This document shows positions 49,144-59,889 of a stretch of 64,000 nucleotides of DNA, piece after piece. Source of the stretch: Kappaphycus alvarezii (Eukaryota > Rhodophyta > Florideophyceae > Gigartinales > Solieriaceae); assembly GCA_002205965.3 (NCBI GenBank), contig NADL03000594.1, positions 558,001 to 622,000 of the forward strand. The letters are read 5' to 3'. Each line of letters begins with the position of its first letter. Within the stretch, counting starts at the first letter, position 1. A model generated the notes under the pieces. It worked only from the letters and a program-made list of their open reading frames with translations. It did no database searches and was not told the DNA's origin. The translations under genes were made by a program, and so were the position numbers.

Positions 49144-50652
49144 CTAATCTTTCCGCCCGACTTTCTGCGTGGGCTCATGCTGTGTTAAGACATGCTCCTC
49201 GAGAGAGGGCGGTCTGCGCCTTATTCTTTGCGAGCGAGGCCTATTGGAGGGGGGAATCTTGTCAAGTTCATCTCCCGCGCCTGGTTGCTCATTGCCCGGC
49301 AGAAGTCCGTCAGATGCAGGTTGGGACCCTGCAGCGCTCTTGTCACTCACGAGTGCACCGTTGTCATTGGATCCGTCATCCTTCTCCAGATTCTCCAAGT
49401 CCTGGCTTGCTTGCGGGCTCTCAGGGATCAAGCTTCTGACGAGCGGAACAGCATCTGCATCGAATGGCGTCATTCGTGAAGCTCGGGCCCTTTTACGGGC
49501 TGACGAGTCCCTCTGTCTTGGTGACGACACTTGCGTTTTGGGCGCATCATTTGCCATGCGGCCAGAATCTGGTGTCTTTGGTTGCCCGCTTAGTTCCTTG
49601 TTTGACTGGTGATTCTGCTCCTCACAGGCAAATGCCTGAACGGTCTTGTTTGCAGAGCTGTCCGCTGCGCTTGGGTCGGATTCATTTCGGACCCCAGGAA
49701 TAGCCGGTTCTTCTTGCATGGATTCTCGGTGGGGCCCCAGTCTGATCGCCTTCGGGAGGTCCAAGTATGTTGACACAAAAGGCCGAATCGGTGCACCATG
49801 GTTTGTGTAAAAAGATAAACATTGAACTGCCACCGTTCCGTATGCTTCCGATACGGCTCGATAATTCCAGAAACACAACAGCCCTGTAAGTGAGACGGGC
49901 ACACACATCGGGGATGTAAATCATGGTCAGTCTGACCAGTCGCACCGGAGGCAAAATACATTTGGCTTTGTGCGTAATATGTCGACTTACTTTGCCTTCC
50001 TCTCTTCCACGAAATGGAGCATATCAGGTTTGGCCATCATTTCAACCTCCTGATACATCTTCTCCGCTGAGTCATGTTTTTCAGCGACAACTTTCTTCAC
50101 CTCGCCTAGCGCATCAAACAACGTGTTAATATTTCTACGAACGCTTGCTATGGCTTGAATGAGGCCATCCAAAGCGCGATCGATAAAATACATGGACGTG
50201 ACCATGAACTCGGACGGCGAATGCATCAAGCGCATGCGTGAGTCTGCCAGAGCGGAAAATTGCAGTACAAATTTGTGGTAGATATCTGTAACTAAGTCCA
50301 GGGCCCTTCCGATGTCGGCGGCTTGCTTACATATGTTAAATTCACTTTGCCATCGTAACAGTCGGTTCTGAAGCTTAGTTGGGACAGCTGCAAGCACTCA
50401 GGGGGGGGGATTATCGGGGATAATGGCGCAGGAAGGGATTTACGATCAAGAAGTCAGGATGCGAGGGATTTTCGGTATGAGAGAGATACAATGAGAGTAG
50501 GCAGCTTGAGGGGGGATGTAATCAATTGTGGTCAACGTACTGAGAATTTGCTCAAAGCGGTTCGGCACATTAGTCATCGCAGACATTAATGAACCTCTGT
50601 CCGTTTCGTTTTCAACTTGATCAAGAGAGTGCCTACGGGTCGGGCCAGACAT
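49144..50652 (-). CDS. Spliced gene for a coiled-coil protein, end structure uncertain
   Basis: Exon 1 is 50652-50490 (MSGPTRRHSLDQVENETDRG). Intron 1, 50489-50388, runs GTATCT to TTGCAG and restores the frame exactly. Exon 2, 50387-49991, is a long helical region (LLRWQSEFNICKQAADIGRA through AEKMYQEVEMMAKPDML). A strong GTAAGT donor at 49990 opens intron 2, with an acceptor TTACAG at about 49884. That acceptor leads into a frame that ends at 49682, whereas the long hydrophilic frame down to the stop at 49144 (basic SSARKRARASR, Ser/Asp/Pro-rich, disordered, with a likely nuclear signal) needs another junction I could not place. The two may be alternative ends. No family is recognised. Confidence 0.5.
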
Positions 50653-51342
50653 CTCAAGCTAGTACCAAAATCGTGGAGTTGGAAAAAGGAATAGCCGAAT
50701 TGGCACTATTACAGCATTCATCAAGAAGGTATGCTCTCGCTATCCTGGTGCGGACTTGATTCGTGGATCTATTTCTCTCGTGTATCTGGCCATCGCTGCG
50801 AATCCGCACGCATCGTATGGTTTCTTGTTTACAGGAAACTGGTTTACAGTACTGTACTGTGGAGCTCGGGTATCATGGTTTGGGAAGCAAGTATCACCCT
50901 TAATTTTTTATGCCTTCTTGCTGAATCATGTTGCATTGCCAAAGCAAATTTGTTTTCGAATATATGATTCAACAGATAAAAAGATTAAATTTTTTAGGGG
51001 TTTGCCACTTGCATTGCTAGCAGTACCATAGATGATGGTCCAAAAAATTTTAAGTTGCCATTTTCTGCTTTTTCTGTTTACAGAAAAAGCTTACAGAAAA
51101 AGCAGAAGCTCGCTCGTCCGGAGTTCTCGCCGTTGTCGTCGCCGTCTCTATCTGTAAGCCTATGTACTTACAGAGGTAGTTTTTTATGCCTCCTGAATCC
51201 TCGGTTCAGGTGGTGGAGTTTTCTTCCGGTCCCTTTCTCGCTTGAGTGGGCAACTGGTCCAGCCATTGCCCGGAGTCGTAGAAAGAAAGAAGTTTAATGC
51301 GTTCAGTATCTACTGGGGACTGCGCACGTCCCAACTATATGG
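50653..51342. other. Intergenic with inverted and direct repeats
   Basis: 51063-51077 (TTCTGCTTTTTCTGT) is the reverse complement of 51093-51107, and TTACAGAAAAAGC is repeated head to tail at 51078-51090 and 51091-51103. About 51110-51275 resembles 31880-32035, and 51284-51320 is the 37-bp repeat also found at 27110. These are probably the untranslated end of the adjacent minus-strand RT element or of a repeat inserted there. GTACTGTACTG occurs near 50850. Confidence 0.5.
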
Positions 51343-53530
51343 TTAAGATCTAACCGGATGTACTTCGTCGTCCATGCGCATCGGGGCTCGTGACAGGATA
51401 GCTTCAGCGATGGAGGACCAGAGGGTGCAACTCAGTCGCTGGTAGATACGGCGGCGGACAACGCCAACTGTCGAGTGACACTTGGACGCGATCCGTGGAA
51501 CTAACTCCTCGATAAATGCAATAGTTCCAGGGGAAGGGGCACCTTGGGAATCAAACGCCAGAGGTCGAAACGTGAAGTTCGGCGTGTAAGGCGCAGAAGA
51601 TGGGCCAGTCGATGGAGCGGGGAGGCGTCGGGCGATGTTGCATTCCAGGGTTGTAGCCTCGTCGCGGGCCGCCAGTTCAGCAGCGCCTCCGGCAACCTGG
51701 GTCGCCTTGGTGCGAACTGCGGCCTTGAACGGTGAGACGACAGTGATGTCATAGGCAATGGGGCGCAACGTTGTGCCTTCCGGGGTTGGGGGTGGTTGTA
51801 CAAGGATATCGGCGGGCCGGAGCTCAGTGCCCTGGACGAGGAACGGAACCTCTTGCCGAGTATCCTTACCCGCGGCGCGGGTGACGTGCGTCGCAATCGC
51901 ATTACATAGCGAGTTAGGACGGTGACGACGGCCGAAACCAGGGCAGCAGAGGTCGGCGGCGTGATCCCCCGAGGGTGTCCAAGGGGTGGTCACAGTGGTG
52001 GCAGTTGAGGGCCATGGAGTCATCATACACTGGCAGTCCGAGGTGACGGCGGAGCATGGTCTGCCAGTGTGTAGTGTGCGCCTTCGTAACTGCCGTGGGG
52101 TGAGCGAAGAGAAACGCCGCAGCGGGGCTGCGGCGGAACGCTAAGCCACGGATGCGATGTCGAATGTCGGCGTCGCTATGGGCGGTCGGGTTTGGGGCAT
52201 TCGCCCAGGAGTCGTCGTGCCAATGTACTCTTGCCCGCGCCTTTTGCTGCACCCGTTTGAGAAAGGTTAGAGTGTTGGTGGGTGAAGCAGCTAGAGTTGG
52301 AGGGTCAAGGGTGGAAAGGTCGACTATCCCGGGGGATGGAGAGGGCGAAACGGCGGAGAGAAGGACCAGCCTGACGGCGGAGGAAGGACCGGTCGCCGCG
52401 GTAGCGGCCAGAAGCAAGTGCACAAGCACGCGGCGTGGCGTATGCGGAAGTTCGCTGCCGTGCAGGCGCAGCATCAATGATGCTGGCGGCGGCAGCGCCG
52501 TGGAGGCACGAGGCGATACTTTCGAAGCCCTGGCCTCCGAGGTGCATGGGGAGGCAGACTTGGTCCCAAGCTCGGTCCGTGAGAGCTATAACGTGTAACT
52601 TTTCGTATGATGACCGTTGTAGATCATCAAATTCTTCTGCGGCGGACTCGGCTAAGCGCGGATCTCAGAGCTTGAATGCATGCGATTGGAGGCATGCAGA
52701 GGCACAGATCCGGTGCATGTGGAACCAGGCACGGGCGTCGCGGACCAGCAGGAGGCGGTCCAGGGTACGGCGGCACTGAGCAATCTTGGACCGGAGAAAA
52801 CTCTCCGTGAACGTTTTGTTCCCAATGGGGGCCACTAGAAGAGGAAAGCCGTCCCGCGAGCATTCTGCGAGAGGGAATTCCGCTAAGAGGGCTGCTCGAT
52901 CCGGCGGCATGACGTGAGGCCAATGTATGCGTGTCTTTCGTGGGTTGACATGGAACCCAACCGTGGGACCATCTCGGGCAAGGAGCCTGAGCGCCTGACG
53001 GATTGCGCCAAGGTTCCCGACGATCGTACCGTCATCGGCGTACCATTGGCAGAAAGCAATGTTGGGGATCTCAGCAACCCGACGGATGAGGGGTTGGATC
53101 GTTAGCGAGAACAACAACATGCTGGCCGGGTCACCCTGTTGGGTGCCCTGGGCACTTGGTATGACGGTGCGATCCCGGTTCGGGACAAGCAATGGCGGTT
53201 GCATTCGACCGTAGATCATGTTTTCGAAGCGTGCTAGCGAGGGGGCGAGCAATGGTAGGTGGTCCAGCATAGACTGCCGATCAACGCGGTTAAAGGCGTT
53301 GTTGGCGTCTATGAGGACCGTGGCGACGTCCGGGGTGGCGGAGAAGCGGCGTAGTGTCGTGCGATTGTCGTGGACAATAGAGTCCAACCCGGCTTGAACA
53401 CTATTGGCCGTCTGATGCGGCGACAGAACCGAGTGTGAATCGGCTATTGCGGCGGGGAGCAGTGCCTTCGTCACTATCCTGCGAAGCGCAGAGTCGTCCG
53501 TCTAGCAGAACCCGAGGTCCTATGTAGTGC
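51343..53530 (-). mobile_element. Non-LTR RT element, best-preserved copy, minus strand
   Basis: RT at 53530-52665: RRIVTKALLPAAIADSHSVL, motif A VLIDANNAFNRVDR, motif B GTQQGDPASMLLFSL and motif C QWYADDGTIVG, all intact. The thumb ends with VAPIGNKTFTESFLRSKIAQ. A stop follows, and the frame then continues as a LHGAAAASIIDAAPARQR region. After a first frame change come a linker and a CCHC knuckle (NCHHCDHPL then DHAADLCC); after a second come ELRPADILVQPP and PIAYDITVVSPF, which fit a restriction-like endonuclease. It ends at 51343. There are three breaks in about 2.2 kb, so it is young for this window. The 5' end is missing beyond 53530. The CCHC-plus-endonuclease tail resembles R2-like LINEs; the exact clade is not known. 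Confidence 0.8.
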
Positions 53531-53869
53531 GGACTTGTCAACAAACAATAAAAGCGTCATCCTTCCTCCTACATAAAACCAGAAAACCAGTGTACTTAAA
53601 CAGATATTGTACAGGCAAACGGGGCCAGACAGGACAGACACCGCTATTAAGTGATAAAGCAAAGGCGTTCATGGTTCTGGCAGTGAGCCTTGCCGGTACT
53701 TGTAATCAAACTGCGGACAATAAAAAAGGGCCGGAGGTCGCATTTAACCTGTGGTGCCAACCAAGCCAAAACGCGATGGACAGAAAGGTAAAAATTAGGG
53801 GGAGCGTATGAGGCAAGTGATGAGACTCAGGGATCAGCCGAAGATTTTGCGCTCGAGGTAGGGAATCTT

Positions 53870-54690
53870 GTCACGATCGGCGATCTCATCGGCACCCGCT
53901 GAGTTATGTTGCCATGGAGCGTAAGATGGATTTGAAAGGGTAGACTAGAGCGATACCACACGCGCCGGGACAGTAATGGGACGAAGAGAACGTGGTCAGG
54001 GGGATGCAGCAGCATGTCTGCCAGCCGCAGCTCTGTGCTGGAGTCGAGCAGAGGGCCTCGAAGTCTCGTTCACGTCCGGCAGCGTGGATTACAAGGAACG
54101 CAAGTGCGTGATCAACCGAGTTGTGATGAGGACTATGGAAACCAGGCGAGTAAAGGTAAGTAGCGTGGTCCCGGAAAAAATCCATCCGTCTGTTGCAGTG
54201 GTGGCAGGTAAGTGGACGACCCTCAGGGAAGAGCGGGAGGCCGCAGTACCGGTTGAGCATCACTGTGCAATGGGTTACGGAGTTCTTGGTGGCACTGGTG
54301 GGGGCGGGGGCGGTGAGGGAGGCAGCGGCGGGGCTGTGGGGGGGGGGCGAGTGCGCGAACGCGGGGTGTACGTCTGAAACACTGGGTTGGGACGGGGTGG
54401 GAGTGGTATTCCACTCATTGTCGTTCCAGTGGGCGCGGGCCGTGGCGTTCTGCTACACAGTGGTTCGGATGGCACGAGTGTTACTGGGTGAGGTAGCACG
54501 GACGTTGGCGACGTTTGGGCCAAGGTCGGGAGACGACGGATAGTCAGGGTCTGTAGCGAGGACGGCTCGTGTGAGCGGTTCGGCGTGTTGAAGGAGGGAG
54601 ACGGGGACGGCAACGCATGGCCGTCTGGCCAGTACAGTTGAGCGTGGTGGTGAGGACCGAGCAGCACGGGTCGAAGACACTGCCGTTGCG
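53870..54690 (-). mobile_element. Non-LTR RT family fragment (linker, CCHC and endonuclease part)
   Basis: Matches the C-terminal half of the 51.3-53.5 kb copy. TARAHWNDNEWNTTPTPS stands against RARVHWHDDSWANAPNPT, LTCHHCNRRMD then DHATYL against the CCHC knuckle, and a VYPFKSILRSMA segment against TVVSPFKAAVRTKA. A GC-rich Pro/Ala tract has replaced part of the linker. It is broken in several places. The plus-strand frames over this interval are shadows. It ends about 110 bp before the next host gene. Confidence 0.62.
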
Positions 54691-54873
54691 AGCCCCCGCC
54701 GCTCAAAGTCGCCGTCTACCCGTAGCCTTAGAGCGACCCCGTACGGTACTGCATATAGTGTACAGTGGTGTTTTAAAACTCGGCACTGCTACGGTACAAA
54801 AACTGTGCATGTTGTACATTTCACGTTAGCTAATACTGTACAGCTCAGAACTCTTTTTCGCCGACATCTACCC

Positions 54874-55830
54874 ATGTCCCGCCCAATGGACATGAAACGA
54901 GTTACCAGGATCCCATCTCCGCTCGTAACTTTTGTTGCAAATCCACCTGGCTCTCGCAATTTAAACTGCGTTACAGGAGCTTTTATCTCCACAAAACGAA
55001 CGCCACTGCCCGGAGGAAATCTGAACCCACGACCAGTCCATCAAATCATTTCGTGTCAAAAAGCTCCGCCATCGGACAATGAAAACTCCCAATTCGCGCA
55101 ACTCAAAGCAGACATCCAGGTTTACCTTCACACATGCTCAGAACTTGGTCCAAATCCCCTCTCCTACGTGAACCTTGGCAAGGCGGGAAGAGCAGATCTC
55201 GCGTCTCGCATTATGGAAAACGGCGGATATATCGAGGTCTCCAGACGTCTAGGAATTCCCGTTAGTGAGGCCGGTTTTATTCCTCCCCCGGTTATCAACA
55301 CTGCAAACAGTTTGGAACTCCAAACAAAAGACCCAGGTGCGTCCTTGGTTGTCGGCAGGGATCTGGAGGCCCGATTAGCATCAGTAGAACAAGTTCTGAA
55401 GAATACAAACGGCGCGACCGTTGGTATAGATTCAACCCGCGCCTTGCCTTTGCGGCCAAAAGACGATGTCCCCACTGGAGAGGAGCTGCGCCTAGCAAAC
55501 GAGAGTTTTGTTCCGCCTGTCCAGGATATCCCTGTTCCAGAGGGAGAGCGCCTCATGCTCTCTTCTCAAATGAGAGTTGGTATGCTTATCTGGACCTCGG
55601 TCATAGCCCTAGGATTTGGACGCACAAGTCCCACCGTATTGCCGGAAAGCAGTATCCAGCTATGTCAGTCGGTGGCGGAGGCATTGACTGTGGCACATTT
55701 GGTGGTGGCAGGGTATGTCGCGGCGGTACTTGCTCCGCAGATGAAGCGAAATCGTGTTCTATGGTTTGTCAAACTATTGTTGTCAGGACCAATTGGCCTC
55801 GAGGATTTGCGTGCGTTGGGGCCATTGTAA
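54874..55830 (+). CDS. Putative plastid membrane protein with GRADL motif, function unknown
   Basis: The frame is open from an ATG at 54805, but I favour the third ATG in the frame, at 54874, giving 318 residues. It begins MSRPMDMKRVTRIPSPLVTF, an acid-poor, Ser/Pro/Arg-rich leader suggestive of plastid import. A helical module follows, with SYVNLGKAGRADLASRIMEN then GGYIEVSRRLGI; similar G-R-x-D-L ... G-G ... V ... L-G modules occur in plant plastid proteins. After a low-complexity linker there are two probable membrane helices near the C-terminus (MLIWTSVIALGFG and TVAHLVVAGYVAAVLA) and a conserved-looking end (KLLLSGPIGLEDLRALGPL). I do not know its role. It converges with the gene at 55984-57003, 153 bp away. 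GTACTG and CTGTAC motifs lie just upstream (54742-54843). Confidence 0.62.
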   Translation: MSRPMDMKRVTRIPSPLVTFVANPPGSRNLNCVTGAFISTKRTPLPGGNLNPRPVHQIISCQKAPPSDNENSQFAQLKADIQVYLHTCSELGPNPLSYVNLGKAGRADLASRIMENGGYIEVSRRLGIPVSEAGFIPPPVINTANSLELQTKDPGASLVVGRDLEARLASVEQVLKNTNGATVGIDSTRALPLRPKDDVPTGEELRLANESFVPPVQDIPVPEGERLMLSSQMRVGMLIWTSVIALGFGRTSPTVLPESSIQLCQSVAEALTVAHLVVAGYVAAVLAPQMKRNRVLWFVKLLLSGPIGLEDLRALGPL

Positions 55831-55983
55831 ACTTTTTGACGGGTAGTATGAGGTTGCTTTGTGGCACATAAGCTACAGTGGAATGAGGTTCATATCTGGT
55901 ACGGTTCGTTTGACTGCAACGGCACGGGTGAGGACATTCACCAGCTTTATATTGAGCAGAGACCGACGCAAAAAATAAATCGA

Positions 55984-57003
55984 CTACCTTCTCGTCTCGT
56001 AGATATAATACTCCTCGGCTGCAGTTTTCGACAGAAAAGTGGACGACATGATCTCTTGACGACTAACTGCGGGGTCAAACGTAATTTGAAAGTAACCTAG
56101 CTCCGGCCTAGAAGCCGCGAAGGCAACGCAGCACTCCGCACCTTCACGATCCACTACACAAGCGGACAGTGATTCATCGGGCATGATGCCCAACGTCGGG
56201 TCCTTGTTGTGTACCTGAATAAAAAGCAGCGCGGGAGGTTTGCCACGTCGCACAAGCCTCCATACGGATCTTTTTTCAACATCACAAAACTTGCTCTGCA
56301 GAAACCTAGACGCACCGGTGGCGGTTTCCAGTGCGTAGTACTTGGGGAGCAAATAAGAAGCTCCCATCTGCCGCAGCTCCTGCATAGTTTGCAAAATCTC
56401 GTCTGGGCATGTCGTTTGCACCCAGTGAGGGACCGCCTCTTTGGCATGTTCTGGAACATAATCAGAGATTTGCAATTCCTCCAAGAGTCGGACTTTCGTC
56501 CCTACAGGAGGTTTACAAAGCGCATCAACTGTGGCGAACGATGGCCAGACACAAGCACGCGCGAACACAGCCCATCCAGTTTGTTTAAAAACCCGCTGCA
56601 TGGCAATATTGTCCTCAATCGTTGTAGACAAAAAACGGATTTGTCTGTCCCGAACGTTCTGCTTGTCGGTACAAGCCATTATATCTCGAGAAACGGTTTC
56701 CACAGTCTGACTAACGATGAATGTTCCATAACCACGCCGTCGAGCATTTTCGGCAACTCGCACTGCCTCAAGGAAAATAACGTCCTGGCGATCGTCGTCC
56801 TTCGTTAGCAACCTGGCGTTGCAAAAAGCCACTACTTGTGTACCCACAGCTGCTGTCCTTGAATGACAGTGAGAGGACTCATTAAATGCATTTAGAACAC
56901 CTGGTAAATAATCTCGCCCATCGTCGACATTCTTGCACATTTCAATCACCTGCTCTCGATCTTTGGATTCCTCATACGGGCGGAATGAAATTGTCGGACT
57001 CAT
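55984..57003 (-). CDS. GNAT acetyltransferase, NAT16/histidine-acetyltransferase-like
   Basis: 339 residues, a single uninterrupted frame starting MSPTISFRPYEESKDREQ. The GNAT acetyl-CoA-binding motif is clear: IFLEAVRVAENARRRGYGTF at about residues 76-95, with the Arg-x-x-Gly-Tyr-Gly loop. The N-terminal VDDGRDYLPGVLNAF and the two-lobed length match the vertebrate NAT16 (histidine N-acetyltransferase) group as I remember it. Substrate is not predictable from the sequence. No targeting leader is evident, so it is probably cytosolic. It is intact and intronless. It is convergent with the gene ending at 55830. Confidence 0.78.
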   Translation of the reverse strand: MSPTISFRPYEESKDREQVIEMCKNVDDGRDYLPGVLNAFNESSHCHSRTAAVGTQVVAFCNARLLTKDDDRQDVIFLEAVRVAENARRRGYGTFIVSQTVETVSRDIMACTDKQNVRDRQIRFLSTTIEDNIAMQRVFKQTGWAVFARACVWPSFATVDALCKPPVGTKVRLLEELQISDYVPEHAKEAVPHWVQTTCPDEILQTMQELRQMGASYLLPKYYALETATGASRFLQSKFCDVEKRSVWRLVRRGKPPALLFIQVHNKDPTLGIMPDESLSACVVDREGAECCVAFAASRPELGYFQITFDPAVSRQEIMSSTFLSKTAAEEYYIYETRR

Positions 57004-57189
57004 CCAGGCTCCAAGAAGGTCGCAACTCAGTTGTCCAAGTGGATTGTGATGTAATCAGCGCTACATTGCATCACTTCGTACTGTACTGTACAATATTCGT
57101 GCTTTATACATCAACAGACTAGAGAACCGGTACTGTTTTTGCCCGTTATGTTTCTCGATAGTGCAACGCTCACGGTCACTAAAACTGTA

Positions 57190-57850
57190 GCTTTGGAGAG
57201 GGAGGCAAACATCTGCATGTTGCTGACTACAACCAATCACTGAAGCTGCACACGTGGACCAAATGGCATAGCTCAACTTATGATGAAGCCGAAGTGTCAC
57301 CTTCGCCCTAGAGCTTCCGATACGGGCCGCGATGGCAGCCGCGTACTCGTCGACACCTTCGATATGGTTGCAGACGGCCATCCCAGGGAGTCAAAGGCTA
57401 GTAGCGGCACAAAATGCCATCCTAGTTTCGAGCGTCCAGGTAGAGCTTGGCCAGAAATAGCGGTGATTTTGGTCGCAAAGTCCTTCGACTTCCGTCGTTC
57501 CGCAGCATTTGCGGCGGCGCGCGCTTTTCGGGCTCTCTTGGAAAGGAAGCACTCTCGCAATAACCTAACGCAATCATCAATAAAAACCCAATTAGTTATT
57601 AACACTCCATTTAACCCAAACATTCCCCCTGTTGGAAAGGCAAGCAGACTGTCATCATACGCTACCGTGGAAGGGGCGGAGGGGTTGTCCGCAGAAATAT
57701 GTCCAATCCGGTAAGTAAACACGGGACTTCGTGATGGACGCCGGCTCCAGGAGCTTTGAATAGGTCTTTGCCGACCATTTTCGCACAGAGGTCGGAAAGG
57801 TTAGGTTCTTTAATATTTGAAAGATTCGAGTTACTGTGTCCGAGGACATT
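57190..57850 (-). mobile_element. Non-LTR RT family, C-terminal fragment
   Basis: The minus strand carries the endonuclease end of the family: VYLPDWTYFCGQPL, then KARAAANAAERRKSKDFATK, then GWHFVPLLAFDSLG, which matches FRPLAFDSQG of the 51.3-kb copy, then VTLRLHHKLSYAIWST matching RRIYQRLSCTLWSS. Frames change inside it. A plus-strand frame at 57280-57714 is its shadow. The 187-bp gap to the GNAT gene carries a GTACTGTACTGTAC motif near 57079. Confidence 0.6.
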
Positions 57851-57869
57851 CCGTCAGGTGGCTGATGTT

Positions 57870-58065
57870 AGTAGTCATATCTACTCCGTGACCTCCTCTA
57901 CAATGCCGGCCAAGGCCAGCCACCAGGCATGCTGCGGTGGACATTACGGCAGTTGCGGCGTGCTTTTGATAGAGCACTGCCCGGACCTTTTCACAGGTCC
58001 GTATCGCCCTCACGGCGACTCTCCGGGCAGAGCCAGTGCCGGGTGAAGCATCCGGGTGCCAGTAC
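57870..58065 (-). mobile_element. Non-LTR RT family, C-terminal tail of another copy
   Basis: Minus-strand segment with WHPDASPGTGSARRVAVRAI then KVRAVLYQKHAATAVMSTAA, nearly the same as the tail at 14715-14938. It lies directly upstream of the preceding fragment and is a separate subfamily, so two copies abut or one inserted beside the other. Confidence 0.65.
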
Positions 58066-59889
58066 TACAGTACCTCCCCCAGACCAGGTCAAATTTGGAT
58101 AGTTAATAAAACTTACATAAAAGTAATGAAAAAATAGCCGGTTTCACATCAAATCTATCGCTGGATGACGGTACCACTGTTTTCGTCCGCAATCGAACAA
58201 ATTTCTTTGGAAAGGATAGATGAAACCCTTCTGCTGAACAATTTCTATTTCGTCAACCAAAAAGTTAAAAATTGAGAAGCAGTTCAATCCAGGGCATGGA
58301 AAACGTCATGGTTTTTAGATCCCATAGACCCCTGCAGCACATCCACAACAGAGCCAGCGACAAACAAATAACCTCTCTTATCTCTTCACACGTCACTCTC
58401 CACTCGAGTAATCTGGTGCCCACCAAGCTGCATGAATCACATTACCGGGATTGGAGCTTACGGCCGTTGAATGAGTTCTAAGGTCGCCTTCAGACAAGCA
58501 GAAGTGGTTAGTAGTCTCAGCACTGTGTAGTATTGTAGTTTTTAGTGCAATTCGCTATTTGTAGCTGTTCTCGTCTAGGTACGGAACCCTGTCAGACAAT
58601 GAGAAACCAAATACTTACATAACAATATTCACTGGGTATTCTTTGTCTGTTGTTCTCTCTAAGCACCATGCGATGCAACAGAACAGCTAGTTGACGGCAA
58701 AAGGCAGTTGGGATGGTAGTACGGGGGTGATCTTTTGGACGACTGGACGGTATACTTTTCCTCCGGATTGTAAGGCCGGATCGGGATCCGTGGATTACTG
58801 GAACTCTGAGAACAACCGATTCCAGAGAACCGCAGACACCAAGGACTATGTAGTAGTGGGTCCGAGGTGCTTAGTACCTCCTTTGTAGATAAGGGCGTTT
58901 TCAACAAGGACAAGTTTGAATTTCTTATTTTTATATAGACGCGGGAGTTCGGGGCGTCACGTTTGAGTAATCATCACTAACGAACAATAAAATAAATGGA
59001 AACTATGGGGTAGAAAAGGGTACTTCAAAGCGGAACCGGAGCAGATAAACGTGGCTATGGCCGAAGTTGCCGTTGGAAAGGTTTCTGCAAAGGCACAAGA
59101 TGGGATTAAAGTTCAGAGCAAAAACCGGGTGGCTGTTTATTCTGAGACCCCAGTTTCCAGGGATGTACAATTTCTATTTAGCTAGGTTAGAGTTATCTAC
59201 GACCGTGAAGTAATTAAAGTTAATGTCAGCCAAATAATGGAGATCAAAGTTAGGGATGAGTAGAGTCGATACTTGGCCCAATACGTGCTCTTCACCTTCG
59301 AAAATGTCAGGTCTAAGTTTGGGGTGGAGTGGTTTGGACTACAGATCCTCAAACCCTCTCGGGTGACCACATATTACCGAGAAAAATGGTGGGGGGCAAT
59401 TTAAAATTGCCCTTCCTGTACAGTACAATGTCCGCTGCTAGCAGTGAGCCAGCGTTAATAAAAATGGAACATAAACGATGATTAAAAGCAGATCTGTCGG
59501 TGGTATTACAGTACGAGTGCCAATTACACCACATATCCACCTTCTAAGCGCAATATAAATTTACTCATCGGTCATCGGTCATTTCGTGTGTACACTTCCT
59601 GACCGCCTATTAAGTATAGATCTAATCGGATGATCAACATCGGTCACATGCAGTGGATCGCGTTCAATGATGGCCGTCGCTGTCGACGACTATATGATGC
59701 AACTCAAGCTTTGATATATGCAGGTGCGAAAGGTGATCGGAGAGAAGTGACGTTTCTCCGCAGCTCGGTCGATAAAAAGTTCAAGGAAACGAAGTTTATC
59801 AGAGCATGCGGCTTTCACCTAGTCAAAAGCTAGGGGATGGGACTGGAAACCAAGGTCGCGTGTATCACGGGAAGGATCCAGGGAAGGAC
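58066..59889. other. Intergenic, no gene recognised
   Basis: Only short frames. A TATA-like TTTATATAGACG occurs near 58931. CTGTACAGTAC and TTACAGTACG motifs are near 59416 and 59506. The 67-codon plus-strand frame at 59630-59833 is unidentified. Confidence 0.45.

Noticed and set aside
53976-54543. Plus-strand Gly-rich frames
   Set aside because: Shadows of the minus-strand non-LTR fragment and its GC-rich tract.
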